From assembly GCA_022113835.1 (NCBI GenBank), contig JAILWY010000009.1:3323501-3387500 (forward strand): 64,000 nucleotides of DNA, given 5' to 3'. Made by a program: the position numbers and the translations under genes. How positions within the stretch are numbered: the stretch's first letter is position 1; each line of letters begins with the position of its first letter. The DNA is from Atopsyche davidsoni. Lineage: Eukaryota > Arthropoda > Insecta > Trichoptera > Hydrobiosidae. Positions 1-10,480 of the stretch are shown here, in pieces. Under the pieces are notes generated by a model. The model saw nothing but the letters and a program-made list of their open reading frames with translations, was not told where the DNA came from and did not search any database.

Positions 1-2740
1 ACAGTGTTCAACTGTTCAAGTACAGAGTTCAATGCATTGTGTTACTATTATTTTTAAATACTTTTACTGGTATGTAAATCCGCACCTTTTCGGAAAGCCA
101 ATCTAGACATACAAATAAAAGCTGTGGGGTTCCAAAGAAGCCCACTGCAAGTAATCGAGAATCTTCATCTCGTTTCCTGTTATAAATAAGTCACATACGT
201 ACGCATTCTTTCGAGTACTCGAAGAACTTTATGGTAATGCTTTGGAAGGGAGGGAATTAGAAACGAGTGCGCAAGTGCTCGCCCTTGCGGGCTAGGGGCG
301 GCCGGGGACAAAAACACGGGGGTTTTTCAGAATCCCGACATAATTTATGACCGTCTGATGTTTTCAGTGCCGGACGTTCATTGTCTGGTTCCGGTCAATG
401 TTCGGTTCCGGTAAATAATTCATAGAACACCGCGAGCAGGGCCCGCAGCTGCCCCGGCCGGACATGTGGCATATGCCATGTGAGCCCGGCGGCAATGACA
501 TATTCATTTAATTCAATGATTATATATCCACGTATAAAGATATTTGCATACACTATGCATAAATTATATTGATGATAATTATTTTTTAATATGTAACTTT
601 ACATTAAATTAACGCGACTATTAAGAAAAATTAATGCTGCTCTAAAGATATGCTTATGTTTATATAGTATATTACAATCCAATAAAATACAGCATTGATA
701 ACACTGTCTTATAATTCAAGATATCTACGAATTTTATTGATACCGGCATGACATTTATTGTCCAATAAAGATAGGCTGTGCGTTATAAAAAAATATATAC
801 ATAATAATCTTAAATCGTCAGATTGATTGAATGTCTAGGTTTTAACACAATACAGCTGTACTGATCCTTCAAGTCCGTACAAAGGAACTTCCCAGGAACG
901 AAAGTTCGAACAAATAATCCAAAACACGTGTTCCCCGGCCGGACAGATATATATTACACATTTCAACATAAGCATCTATATAAAATAAAGTAGACAAGCA
1001 GTTGTTGTCCGTCATTTTCGACAATTTAAAGCTTACCATTTACTGTCTTGTTATAATGCAATCAAAATAATCTTAAATCATCGCAGAACGCCTTGCTAAT
1101 ACAACACGGCATTGATAACTATCGTCCGAGACATCGCGGCCCATACTTATTACATAGTTTTATTTCCATCCCACAAGCACTTGAGTCATCTTGTTACACT
1201 TTTTGCCTCGTCTGGTGATTCACAGGGCCGGCGGTGTTCACGGTTGAAAATAAAAGCGGAGCTCTCATCCGCTGGCAGACGGCCTGCCGCCTGGCGCCGC
1301 CCCCGCCCCCGCCCCTGCCCCTGAGCCGCCACTGCACTGCCACTGCACCGCCGGGGCACTTCCAACCAATTTCCTGACAAATATCCAGATTCTTGGGCGT
1401 TGGACTGCTCGGGGTATTCATTCCTCAAACGTTTCGGTCCTCGTGTTGAGACCATCTTCAGGAATTTTTTTTGTGTTATTCTTACCTGCTGCCAGATTTA
1501 TAAGACATAAAACTATATTGTTTTGTAATACAGAATCAACACCGCCTTGCGACACACCAGGAAGAGGTTACATATCAATTATAATTGTGTCAACAGTTCT
1601 AGTTATAATTGTAAACAGGCGGAGCTAGTTAGCGCGATGTTGGCATGGAGCCGCGATTTTTCCGTAAACAATGACAGACTAGGCAGCGTGAGATGCCACG
1701 CCAGGTATTGTCGTCAGAGACAGGGCACCATCGATAGGAATAAAACCAAACCGATTCGTCAAACCACCATGCGGGGAGAGATTTGTAACTACTGAAAATA
1801 ACAAGAATATACCTGTAGGCCAGAGGTCCCTAAACTTTTTTGCTCCCGTAGACCATGCGTAGATTTTTCTATTAACATTTTCTACTGATAAACCAAAAAC
1901 GTTAACATCGCTATACAATGTCAACCTCTTAAATAATACTATCAGTTTATTTTTAAATTAAATTTATACACTGAATCTACTGCAGTGTTCATTTTTTATA
2001 TTTTAACATAACAAAAATAGTATTTAAAAAGTGCGAAGTATTTATTATAATAAAAAGAGCATTCTAACGTTAAAATGATGCCCTTGAAAGCCATAAAGCG
2101 CCCATTAACTACCCTCTTGTACAGGCGTCAAAATTAATCCAAAGAATTTCAACAACGAAACAAATTAGCCGGTGTTTATAATTACAGCAGAGCTACGCTG
2201 GAACTAAAGAGGGGAGACTGCCCCTTCGTGCTCCGGGGAGGTCACGAGCTGAAATGCCTCGCGACCTACGCTGGCATATTCGACAACACCATGAGGCAGG
2301 TTAGAAAGTTGTCCCCGAAGAACGCGCATTGCTCACAGTGCGGTGGCTCGGGTTAAGTGCAAGCAAAGGTCGCGGGGGGTTCCGACCCGGGACTTGCGCC
2401 TATTGGCATTATGTGGGGACACGGTGGGTGGGGGAATGCCGTGCTTACTTTTGCTCGCGGTGTTTACATGTGCAGAAAGTTTCGAGCGGAATTTGCAACA
2501 ATTTATAGGCTATTCGAAAGCGGCTCTGGGATTACTCGCGTTTGATGTCAAGTAAGCCGCCTAGTGCTCCAGTACCCAATGCGCTTTCCTACCGACAGTG
2601 GCTTCCTCAGTTAAAATCTAGACGAAGCAGTTCTGTTAAATTTGTGAAACATCACAGGTTCACAAAAAAATATTTTGTGATACGAAAAATCCAAGAAAAA
2701 GAGGCATATGAAGGAAGAAAGCTTACTGAGCTGAATCGAT
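1..2740. other. non-coding AT-rich stretch, probable ASAP intron
   Basis: I see no convincing gene here. The open frames around 1.1-1.9 kb are low-complexity or run through repeat-like sequence. A GC-rich patch at about 1220-1360 is dominated by CCCCGC runs, which keep antisense frames open by composition. A CTGAAGA/GGACCGAAAC hairpin typical of retroelement 3' ends lies at 1430-1462 on the minus strand. Because the only anchored gene nearby (ASAP, first coding exon at 9079-8954) runs leftward, the stretch is probably intronic. That is inference; no ASAP exon 2 was found. Confidence 0.4.
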
Positions 2741-2748
2741 TTAATCGA

Positions 2749-3207
2749 CACACTAAAGGCGGGACGGGTACTAGTACCCGTTCCGCGGACTACTGCCTGA
2801 AGGCGGGGGCGCATATTAATACGTTTTTGAATGTGTTTACTCTAAAAGCGGCAGAAGGTCATTTTATTCTTTAGGTTTACAGCTCGACATGTTTGTTTAG
2901 GACTCGTCAACGTTACTTCTACCAATACTGTCCAGTGATTCTGAACAAAGTGACAATGAAGAAGTGGAGTGGTCAGAGAATGATAATCCTCCAATTATTG
3001 AACAATTTTTAGGACAAAGTGGTGTTGTTGTGATGCCAAGCAATCCGCAAAGTGTGTATGAAGTGATTCAACTTTTTATAGGAAACGATTTATTTGACTA
3101 CTTGCAAATCAAAGAGTGTATAGACTAGATTTCACACTTGCAATTTTACGCGAATTTTGCCCGCCACGCACATCAGTTTAGTCAATTCGGTACCCGCCTA
3201 AAGTGTG
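2749..3207. mobile_element. piggyBac-like deletion derivative (N-terminal remnant)
   Basis: Imperfect terminal inverted repeats bound this segment: CACACTAAAGGCGGG at 2749-2763 and, reading inward from the right, CACACTTTAGGCGGG ending at 3207 (13 of 15 match). The right end abuts TTAA (3208-3211), the piggyBac target site. On the left a TTAA (2741-2744) lies four bases outside the repeat, with TCGA between. A subterminal palindrome (acgggtactagtacccgt) follows the left end. Inside is a fragment resembling the acidic N-terminus of piggyBac-type transposases. At about 460 bp it cannot encode a full transposase. Confidence 0.6.
2901..3128 (+). pseudogene. piggyBac-type transposase N-terminal fragment
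   Basis: This 75-codon open stretch has no upstream methionine in frame. It has the layout of a piggyBac-family transposase N-terminus: a Ser/Asp/Glu-rich segment (LSSDSEQSDNEEVEW), then a segment ending in ELF-like helical sequence (SVYEVIQLFIGNDLFDYL), which in intact elements leads into the DDE domain. It stops at TAG just after this, so the catalytic region is missing. It lies inside the inverted repeats at 2749-3207. It is a relic and cannot be active by itself. Confidence 0.6.
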
Positions 3208-3211
3208 TTAA

Positions 3212-4317
3212 TATGATTAAAAACGGAAACTTGGTTCAATCATTCTTTGAACAATAATAAAAATTGACATATCTCCTTACCTTGTATCCGAAGACGTACC
3301 GCAGTTATTAAAATCCCAAAAAAAAAATCTGCGATACTTTAAAATAACGTAGTCATAATTAACAATCAGCGGCGATAATTTGTGGCATAACGGCGGTTTG
3401 AGCGTAGCAAAAAAACAATGGTCCAAACTGTGTCGCATTCTTGGATAATGAGTTGTCACACGGCGGTCAAGGTGGCGCAGCACCCGCGCAACGGGCCCCC
3501 GACCCGAGGTTCAACCTCAGCATCGGCGTCATCAAAACATCTTTCAAAGCATTTTTTTATGTGCGGGGAAACGGGCACAAACCGCGTATAACTTGGCGTC
3601 CGAAAATATATTTATGTACGCCGCGCGTAACGGTCCGCCGCACAGTGGGGCCCGCTCGGGCTGGCCGGCCCAAATAAGCGCATTTTTAAGTATTCAATGT
3701 TTTTTTAGAATTGGGTTGCAGAGATACGTTCATTTAATCAAATCAAAGAGAATGAATTTTCTTTCTGTGTTAGATTAAAAAAAACCTTTCAAGTAAAATA
3801 TAAAACTCAAAAAAATTATTTGAGTTTCCCACTGTTCCCTTTTGAAAGGAAAGTATTTATAATAATGCTATTGTTGTGTGTAGAAGGACCCGAAGACTAC
3901 ACTATTTTTCCTTTAGAAAACCATGAATTGAATGAATTTTATTACTGTTGGCCCCGGGCAGCGCTGTGGTACTACTTCCGGGTGCAGACAGCTGGTCTTT
4001 AATTTTTATAAATAAACAAGTATATCATACACAATTCATTCATTCGCGAGGGGGGTTTCTCAGGGAGCGCACTTTTCGCTGTTCCCCTGTCTGCCTCCCC
4101 TCCCTTCTATTCATCTCTGACATTCGTTCCTGGCTGAATGAGTATCACTGGAGTATATGCTAAGTGAAATGATCGTCAACCTCCTCTGAAGAGAGGTACT
4201 GGATGAAGAAGAAGTTAACTTTTAGGAATATTTTAAATTAAATTGAAAACGCCACTGTATTTTTCTTGACTCAATCAATTTGTTATTGGAATTCCACCAC
4301 GTCAAAAATATTGATTA
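3212..4317. other. intergenic/intronic, repeat-like patches
   Basis: No gene is supported. Around 3460-3530 a GC-rich patch has a box-A-like GGTGGCGCAGC followed about 40 nt later by a box-B-like GAGGTTCAACCTC, suggesting a decayed tRNA-derived SINE. About 4085-4215 shows similarity to 46250-46350 and is a dispersed repeat. Confidence 0.35.
4085..4215. repeat. dispersed repeat, copy 1
   Basis: The segment holds the string TATATGCTAAGTGAAATG, then an AGAGAGGTACTGGATGAAGAAG-like end. The same arrangement occurs at 46250-46350 (TATATGCTTAGTGAAATG, GAGAGGCACATGATGAAGAT). Matching order and spacing indicate two diverged copies of one repeat. The family is not recognised; a retroelement fragment is likely because copy 2 carries a long open frame on its minus strand. 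Confidence 0.45.
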
Positions 4318-4498
4318 CAATAATACCCCGCTTTACGCGACCTCGTTATGCGCGGTTTCACTATAGCGCGAATTTCAAATTTCGCGTTAAAATCCCTCGC
4401 ATTACGCGAATTTATTATTTTAAGAATGTGTATAAACATTATGTAGTCATTGACTTCTCTTAACAATTAAAAACAGCGTTGGGTGTTATGGACGTATT

Positions 4499-4567
4499 TT
4501 GCAAGAACGTAAAATAAACGCTACCCAAAAGACAATAGATGTATTTTTCAGTAAAAATAACATGTAA
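4499..4567 (+). pseudogene. Tigger-like transposase C-terminal scrap
   Basis: A 22-codon tail (residues ...NATQKTIDVFFSKNNM then TAA) lies in the right place and strand for the C-terminus of a pogo/Tigger transposase, whose proteins often end in a T-(L/I)-D-x-F-F motif followed by lysines. No upstream homologous frame survives in this copy. The assignment rests on a short motif plus position inside matching inverted repeats. Confidence 0.35.
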
Positions 4568-4668
4568 TACTGCATAAAGTGTTCTTAGAATTAAAGTGAT
4601 TGATTCAAATGATTCGTTTTTTTTTTTATTAAGTTTTGACTATGTATGTATGTTTAATCGTAAACCCC

Positions 4669-4961
4669 AATGCCCCATCTTTGGCCTTCAGAGACACCAA
4701 ATGGAGAGCCAATGCCGACAGGAGAGCCTGTGCCTGGATGACCTGAAGTTAGTGGCGAGACACCCACAGTTGATGAAGTCACTGGATGGCTTCTTGAAGC
4801 GTGTCATCGGAACCATAAAGAAGACAAACCAGGGGGTGTAGCTTCAGTCACTCCCATATATAGCACAATTTCGATTGAATAGTTTGGAAAGTTTCTCCAA
4901 ATTGTGATGACAAACCTTGTACATAACAAGCAAGGTACCAAACCTATTAAAAAAAAAAAAA
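4669..4961 (+). mobile_element. retroposed sequence with poly(A) and 13-bp target duplication
   Basis: About 290 bp is flanked by a perfect 13-bp direct repeat AATCGTAAACCCC (4656-4668 and 4960-4972) and ends in an A-run (about 4948-4961). That is the signature of LINE-machinery insertion of an RNA. It sits inside the Tigger-like element, so it is younger than that element. The body has open stretches in more than one frame (for example 4686-4841). I cannot name the parent: a processed mRNA fragment or a SINE/LINE tail are both possible. Confidence 0.65.
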
Positions 4962-5100
4962 TCGTAAACCCCGATATACGCGAATTTCACTTAACGCGAT
5001 TTTTTCCGAAACGTATCCCTCGCGTAAAGCGGGGTATTAGTGTACTTCAAATAAAAAAAGCACAAAAATAACAAATATTGATTATTTTAATCCAATTTTT

Positions 5101-5258
5101 TTAGTCCATCTGGCTGCGCGCTCGGGCCCGGCGTGCGGCCGAGGTGTTGAGGCCCGAGGCTCGCCGGTGCGTAACTGACGTAATGTACTCCTGCCGCACT
5201 GGGGCGCTCAGGTGCGGCGCATTACCTGTGCTCGAGGGAATGAAGACCCGCCGGCTTA
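5101..5258 (-). CDS. unassigned exon-like fragment with stop codon
   Basis: A GC-rich island in AT-rich DNA has a clean minus-strand frame of about 52 codons ending in TAA at 5103-5101. It reads as a plausible protein C-terminus (RVFIPSSTGNAPHLSAPV ... SQMD). A possible splice acceptor, CAG at 5261-5259 after a pyrimidine-rich run, would give an exon of 158 nt. I do not recognise the protein, and no partner exon is visible. It could be the last exon of a gene nested in or lying left of the ASAP intron, or a transposon or retrocopy fragment. Confidence 0.35.
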
Positions 5259-8200
5259 CTGCTCCGCGAGCAGCGAGGGAGACAAACCCAACATATTATT
5301 GATGTCCGCAGAATTAAACTTAACAAGAGAGAATCTAAATAACTAAACTAGATGCATCATTTAACGAAGAAAATTATAGATTACATATTTTATAGATCTG
5401 CGGAAGTAACTGGACATGCGCTGGTTTGGTGAAAGTATCTTATATAATTACGTAAGAAAACTGTTTATTTCCTAGGTGAGTTTGACAAAATAAACAATTC
5501 ATGGTGATTGATTGATTAAATATTGCGGAGCTATTTTATTATATCTGAGTAAAAGAAAAATGCACGAACGCCATAAAGCTACTAATTAGTTTTTTCCCCT
5601 GGCATGCTAGATTTTTTAAAAATAATCTTACGTTTATGTACGTGTGTAAAATATAGTTATAACGATATTAAATATATAGATATCAAAAAAAAAATGTTGT
5701 CTTTACATTAAGATATAAATGTGATTGGCACACTAAAATAAGCAATTAAAAAAAATACTCCAAAAATACATCGCAGAAAAATATTTATAGTTTAAACTTG
5801 TTGAGTATATCTATGGCACAAAAATAACTTTTAGCGTTAGTAGCATATACTATAATCGTGAAAAATACTTAAGTAATCAATTTTTTTGATAGGGAGTACT
5901 TGGTGGAGCTCCATTATAAATAAAATACTTGAGTGATTTTTCCACGTGTTTATTTTTATTGGTGACCGGTTTCGCCAATATTTCTCGTTGGCATTAACAA
6001 ATTGAGTTTCAGAGACACAGGTAAAATAATTATTTATAAAATTATAACACACATAACGCACATAGTCGAAGGTGTGCCAAATTTAATACGTTCATATGCG
6101 AGCTGGATAGAAATATTAGAGGCTCTCCAGATTGTACACGAGTCAACAATCTCGGTCACCCTCTCGCATTCGCGGCAGTTAAATGGGGCAATGCAGCCGA
6201 AGAATGGGGCCTTTTTATGTCCCCGGGGTCGTAAAAGTATCAACTGACGTGCCAATAAGTATTATAAAAGGATTCGTTAGGTACACCTCTCCCCGACCGA
6301 AAATGTCCGTCCCAGGCCAAGTGTAACGAGTGGGTTCTCTATCGCCGTTCGTGTTAGCTAGATCCATGCAAAAAACTGTTTTATTATACTCGTATAAAAA
6401 AATATATAAATAATTATATAAATATTATATAAATAAATAAAAACAACAGGTGCTGTTGGATTGGATTGAATAAGTAAGTTAATATATATTATTTTGCAAA
6501 ATGATTTAGTGGTAGTCAACACAATTCTCTTTTCCAGAGTCGTTGTGTGAGTAGGTGATTATTCATTTGATATCAGATGTACAACAACAGTAGTTTTCGT
6601 GTAGATAATATTGCGAATATCTAGCCAACGCCAGGTTTTTGTTTTGTGAACATTAAAGCAAATATTTGGACACTATCCGGTCCCCGATCAGGGGTCCAGT
6701 ATCCTGTTAATGAGCAGGTACGCGCCGTAACTGAAATTTAATTTGGGATACAGGTTTTAGGCTATTCGCATGTCGCTTCAATATAACTTTTTCAAATATT
6801 GTCATTATTTAAATAATTTAAGTGGCACTCATATTATCCGCGATGTGAGAAAACAGTTGATCCCATCTTCAAGAGAAAATCTATTGATGATAAAATTTGT
6901 CTTAAAAATGTTAAAACCCTGTACACACGTCGCGACAAAACTTGATTTTTTTTGATACTTTTGCTTAAGTAAAAAATATAAAAGTAGGATACTATTGGCT
7001 GATTGCAAGTTGTGTCGCGACGTGTTAGTCACGATTATGAGACAAATTTTCTGATCAATATGTTTTCTTTTTAAAATGGGTTTAGCTTTTTTCTTCTAAC
7101 GTGAATGGGTGCCACACACAGATAGTAATTAGCTTATCGTTGCATCATATTGATTTATAATTGTATTTTTAGTTATAAACAGTGTATATTTGCGGCAGCA
7201 GCGGTATTCCGAGCGACGTCCGGCCGGTGCGACACAACCGCAACGAGACTCGCCAAACCAGTTTGTAGTTTTATGGCCGGAGTGAATCGGTGAATATTAT
7301 TACTACAGCCAGATTGAATGACGACCTATTTCCATTGAGTCGATAGAACTATCAAATACAACAATCACGAAAAAAAAAAAAAAAAAAAAAAAAACCTATT
7401 GGTTTTTTGTCAACCACGATTTTTGGATAGCCGTCGTGTAAAAATTCTCACAAGCCTCGCTGAGCCGGTCGATCTATCAAATATCCGGAAATTGAAGTTG
7501 CAACTTCAAATTATGCTAAAAAATAATTTTCATTGGCATAATCTTTTGTCTTCGCAGTTGAGTGGTTAATATTGCGATACCGTCGCGCCAATCCAAATCA
7601 ATCATTTTTAAATAAATCATAAAAAGTTATGACGGCGATAGATATGCCCAATATCCACTCGAGACGGGATAATAAAAAATAAACTAATCGCGTGGACCGA
7701 CGACGAGGGCGGAGTTAATAAAATGGCAGCCCAATTATAAAATACTCCACCTGTCTATCAGCTCACTGAGATGGAAGTAATATAGCATTAACAAAAAGAT
7801 CTCGAGAGGCTTATCATATAATGTTCCCAATAATGTGATAAATTGTATCAACGTTACTGTGAAGTCTTTACAAAACACAAGTAGGTATGCTATTAAAAGC
7901 TTATTGTTTTCGGAGACGGTGGGTAAAATATAGGCTTAAATGCATAGTTATTTATAGATGTGATTATGTTGATAAAAAAAGAAAACACAAATAAATTTAC
8001 AACGAAGCATTAAGATGGAATTCTGGTATCGTATAATAAGATTATTTATTTCTTTTGTGTTAATTTATAGTACAATAGTTGGTGGGACTATGCTTACAAT
8101 AAGGTGTGTCTCCTGATCCTGACACAGGTTGTGGGGCTTGCAAGATGTGGTTTAGGTTACAGCGTACGTGGATTTCTCTATTTTCGTTAATAAATAAGGA

Positions 8201-8953
8201 AAAATATGTGTAAAAAGAATCCTTTTATATAAGAGCAAGAAATATTTATTCATGTGTTGTGATATGCCTTCAAAGACACGAAGAAAGAAAAATAACTGCT
8301 TTTTGCTGTCTTTCTCTAGCCGGTTGAGGGTTCAAATCTCCGTTTCGGTGAAAAAATTTAATTTTTTTAATTTATAATTTAATCATAGGTTCTAAAATTC
8401 TTTTGCTGTGAAAATGGACAAAAATTAAGGTTGTAATTACTCACATGGAAATAACATTTCTAAATCACTACGCATATTATTCAAAGCAATAAATTCCTTC
8501 ATAGATAAGTAGTACAATAGTGATACACAATAAAACGGAGATTGCGCTCTGATACCTGCAAGTAAACAATGTAAAAATAATTACTTTAAAATAAAAAAAA
8601 CTTAAGACTTCAATTCAAGATTTTTTTTGTTTACAACGTAAAAAATTGCCATCGAGTGTATTTCACAGATAATATTAGGCGATACGAAAAAAACAAGTGG
8701 TCAAATACGAAGAGATTACAAGACAATGTTGGCTCCGCTGATACGGTGTCGTTCACGGTTTGATACGGCACAACAGAGGCGCAGATTTCAAAACAAACTT
8801 AATCTTGGGATAATTCGGAAGATGAATGAATTATATTTGCGAATCGCGAGGTGCGAGGTTGCGGTCGCGGCTCCTCGGCCCTGCCAATATTTTTGTTTAC
8901 AAAAAGTTCAAAACTTCGGGATAAATATTTAATGGTTTCCAGTTTGAACGTAC
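5259..8953. other. probable ASAP first intron, no other gene seen
   Basis: AT-rich sequence with a 24-nt A run near 7371-7394. A GCGAAACCGGT-type motif at about 5965-5985 (minus orientation) resembles retroelement 3' tails. There is a MITE at 6925-7025 and a GC-richer patch at 7190-7270. I looked for the helical BAR-domain exons expected after the ASAP exon at 9079-8954 and found none, so the intron probably extends past the left edge. Confidence 0.4.
6925..7025. mobile_element. short MITE
   Basis: Inverted repeats of 20 bp, 19 matching: ACACGTCGCGACAAAACTTG at 6925-6944 and its near complement at 7006-7025. The element is about 100 bp with an AT-rich middle and no coding capacity. The inner right side (GGATACTATTGGCTGATTGCAA) resembles that of the inverted-repeat element at 45958-46082, so they may be related. 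No clear target duplication was found. Confidence 0.5.
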
Positions 8954-9079
8954 CTCCTCCAGCGAATTGACCGTTTGACGACACTGCGGCATCCGAGACA
9001 CAAACGTGGATGTCGTGGGAGAGCTGTAATCCTCCCTCGTCTCCTCGATAAATTCGCTTACACCTATGAGCCCCGGCAT
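8954..9079 (-). CDS. Asap: ASAP-family Arf-GAP, first coding exon only
   Basis: ASAP proteins (BAR, PH, Arf-GAP, ankyrin, SH3) stimulate GTP hydrolysis on Arf GTPases at membranes and adhesions. This exon gives the first 42 residues, starting MPGLIGVSEFIEET and including REDYSSPTTSTF and QCRQTVNSLEE. It closely matches the extreme N-terminus of animal ASAPs (ISVSEF-ET-EDY-SPT, then a C-R-TV-LEE segment leading into the BAR domain). I chose ATG 9079-9077 because the family start (MPxxIxVSEF) aligns there. The exon ends in phase 0 at a GAG|GTACGT donor. All later exons lie to the left and are absent or out of view. The gene is divergent from BLOC1S5. Confidence 0.8.
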
Positions 9080-9616
9080 GTTGCACAAGAAACACTGACA
9101 CTTCACTACAGGATGACCGTTGACACTTCTACATGAGGATTTCAGACAGTTTTATAAAATATTCCTCTTCACACGAACGATTCGTCGGAAACACAACACG
9201 AATGACGTTTGAAATCACCACTTCTTTTTTATTTTTAGCATCGTGCACCGTATTTTTTGGCTCGAATGCCGAAACAAGCCCCGCGCACAGCACCGCCACG
9301 GATATTGAACGATCTCCAACTGGCGGCCCTCGCTCCTGGCGCGGCTGAGCAGATTCCTGCTTTACCCGCCTTTGCCATCTACCGCCACTCTCAGTAGCTT
9401 CTTGGGATAGCGCCATCTGTGAATCACAGCGCACGTATAAAGAAAATCTTTTGTAAAATATAAAATATTTTTTTATTTTATCTATAATAATTTTAAAAAT
9501 AAAAAAACATATATTTAAAAAAGTTTAGCGGCGATTGATGCATTAATTAAAAAATATACCACCAACAAATAAATTTACACCGAATCCGTGTCATGCGCAC
9601 TTCGGGTCGTGATAAA
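9080..9616. promoter_or_regulatory. divergent ASAP / BLOC1S5 promoter and leaders
   Basis: The two start codons face away from each other 537 bp apart (ASAP ATG ends at 9079, BLOC1S5 ATG starts at 9617). The interval includes a GC-richer core at about 9240-9430 next to AT-rich sequence, consistent with a shared bidirectional promoter. Overlapping open frames on both strands here (9133-9348 plus, 9129-9434 minus) are most simply leader sequence. No TATA box or start site can be fixed from sequence alone. Confidence 0.5.
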
Positions 9617-10439
9617 ATGTCAGATATTTTGAAAGGTAGGTGCAATAAGTCATATGACCTATTCAGAAATTTCGTTTCTTCAGTTTTTACCGAGGGTCTG
9701 TATGTTTTAAATGTAATTTTTTAATGATTATAGATTGCAGTAAAATCTGGTCAAGATTATTTGACCACAGGCCGTTTCTCAGTGGTGAAATAAAGTTTAT
9801 GCTCCGCGAGTTCGAGGTAAGTTATAAAATATGTCATACCGCAAGTTTCATTATTGTGTTGTAATTTTATACGGTGTCATTAATATTCTTTACTTCAGGA
9901 GAAACGATCAGATCGTGAGATTGAAAGCCTATTTTCTGTGATTGAAAATGCAACCGAAATAAAAGATAGCCAAATCGAGAGAACCAAGCTGCTGTCACAA
10001 AATTTATCTGTATTGAAATCTACTTTAAACGAGGCCTTAAAAGAGTGTGATGATATAGATAAGTTTTTGGAAGAACAAGATGATATAAAGGTACTCATTG
10101 AGTTTCTTCTAATCGTGACATAAATAGCAGTGATATGCGGTGATTACTATATATAAGGTTAAAATTGTGTTATGGAGTAGGATCTTTAACTATTATGATA
10201 TAGTATTGTTTTTTTTATTGCAGTCCTGTTGTAAAGTATCACAAACAATGCTTTTCTTTTACTTGTAGGCTAAAGTTCTAGAAGCTAGTAGACAAGAAAG
10301 AAAAAAAGAATGGGGCCTTTTTATTGAAGATATATCAGACAAATATGCAAGAATAGATAATGCATTTGAACAAAAGGAAGAAGAACTGAAGGACTTTTAT
10401 ATAGATTTGGAACACAAGCTTAATATAACGACCAAGTAA
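9617..10439 (+). CDS. BLOC1S5: BLOC-1 subunit 5 (muted homologue)
   Basis: BLOC1S5 is a coiled-coil subunit of BLOC-1, the cytosolic complex that sorts cargo to lysosome-related organelles (pigment granules in insects). Four exons are supported by GT/AG junctions and phase: 9617-9635, 9734-9816, 9899-10090 and 10269-10439, giving 154 residues. Exon 2 to 3 encodes the family hallmark SRLFDHRPFLSGEIKFMLREFEEKR (residues 13-37; vertebrate muted has LFDHR, then FEEKR). The rest is charged helical sequence predicted to be coiled coil, with a KKEW segment near residue 110 as in the family. It is shorter than human BLOC1S5 (187). The stop is 41 nt before the TMEM199 start on the same strand, and no AATAAA lies between them. 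Confidence 0.85.
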
Positions 10440-10480
10440 TTTTTTTTCATCACTAAACTATAAGTTATATTTAAAACACA
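10440..10480 (+). other. 41-nt BLOC1S5-TMEM199 intercistronic gap
   Basis: The gap holds a T-run, then CATCACTAAACTATAAG, then A/T-rich sequence up to ATGG. There is no poly(A) signal and no room for a promoter of usual size. A weak splice acceptor (tataag at about 10464) could attach a different leader to TMEM199. Otherwise TMEM199 is read from a transcript that overlaps or contains BLOC1S5. Confidence 0.6.

Larger units (their letters stand above)
4318..5042. mobile_element. Tigger/pogo-like DNA transposon relic
   Basis: Terminal inverted repeats start CAATAATACCCCGC on the left (4318) and CACTAATACCCCGC on the right read inward (5042), continuing TTTACGCGA on both sides. Both ends are bordered by TA (4316-4317 and 5043-5044), the target duplication of the Tc1/mariner/pogo superfamily. 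A short internal frame at 4499-4564 ends in a TQKTIDVFFSK-type tail, reminiscent of the basic Thr/Leu-Asp-Phe-Phe end of Tigger transposases. Most of the transposase is gone. A retroposed sequence has inserted at 4669. Confidence 0.65.

Noticed and set aside
1186..1455. 89-codon minus frame in the C-rich patch
   Set aside because: It starts in a retroelement-like hairpin and continues through CCCCGC repeats; composition keeps it open.
8310..8350. tRNA-like GGGTTCAAATCTCC string
   Set aside because: T-stem does not pair and no box A lies at the right distance.
9129..9434. 101-codon minus frame and 71-codon plus frame in the divergent promoter
   Set aside because: They overlap each other on opposite strands in leader/promoter DNA and match no family; ASAP's own start is further left.
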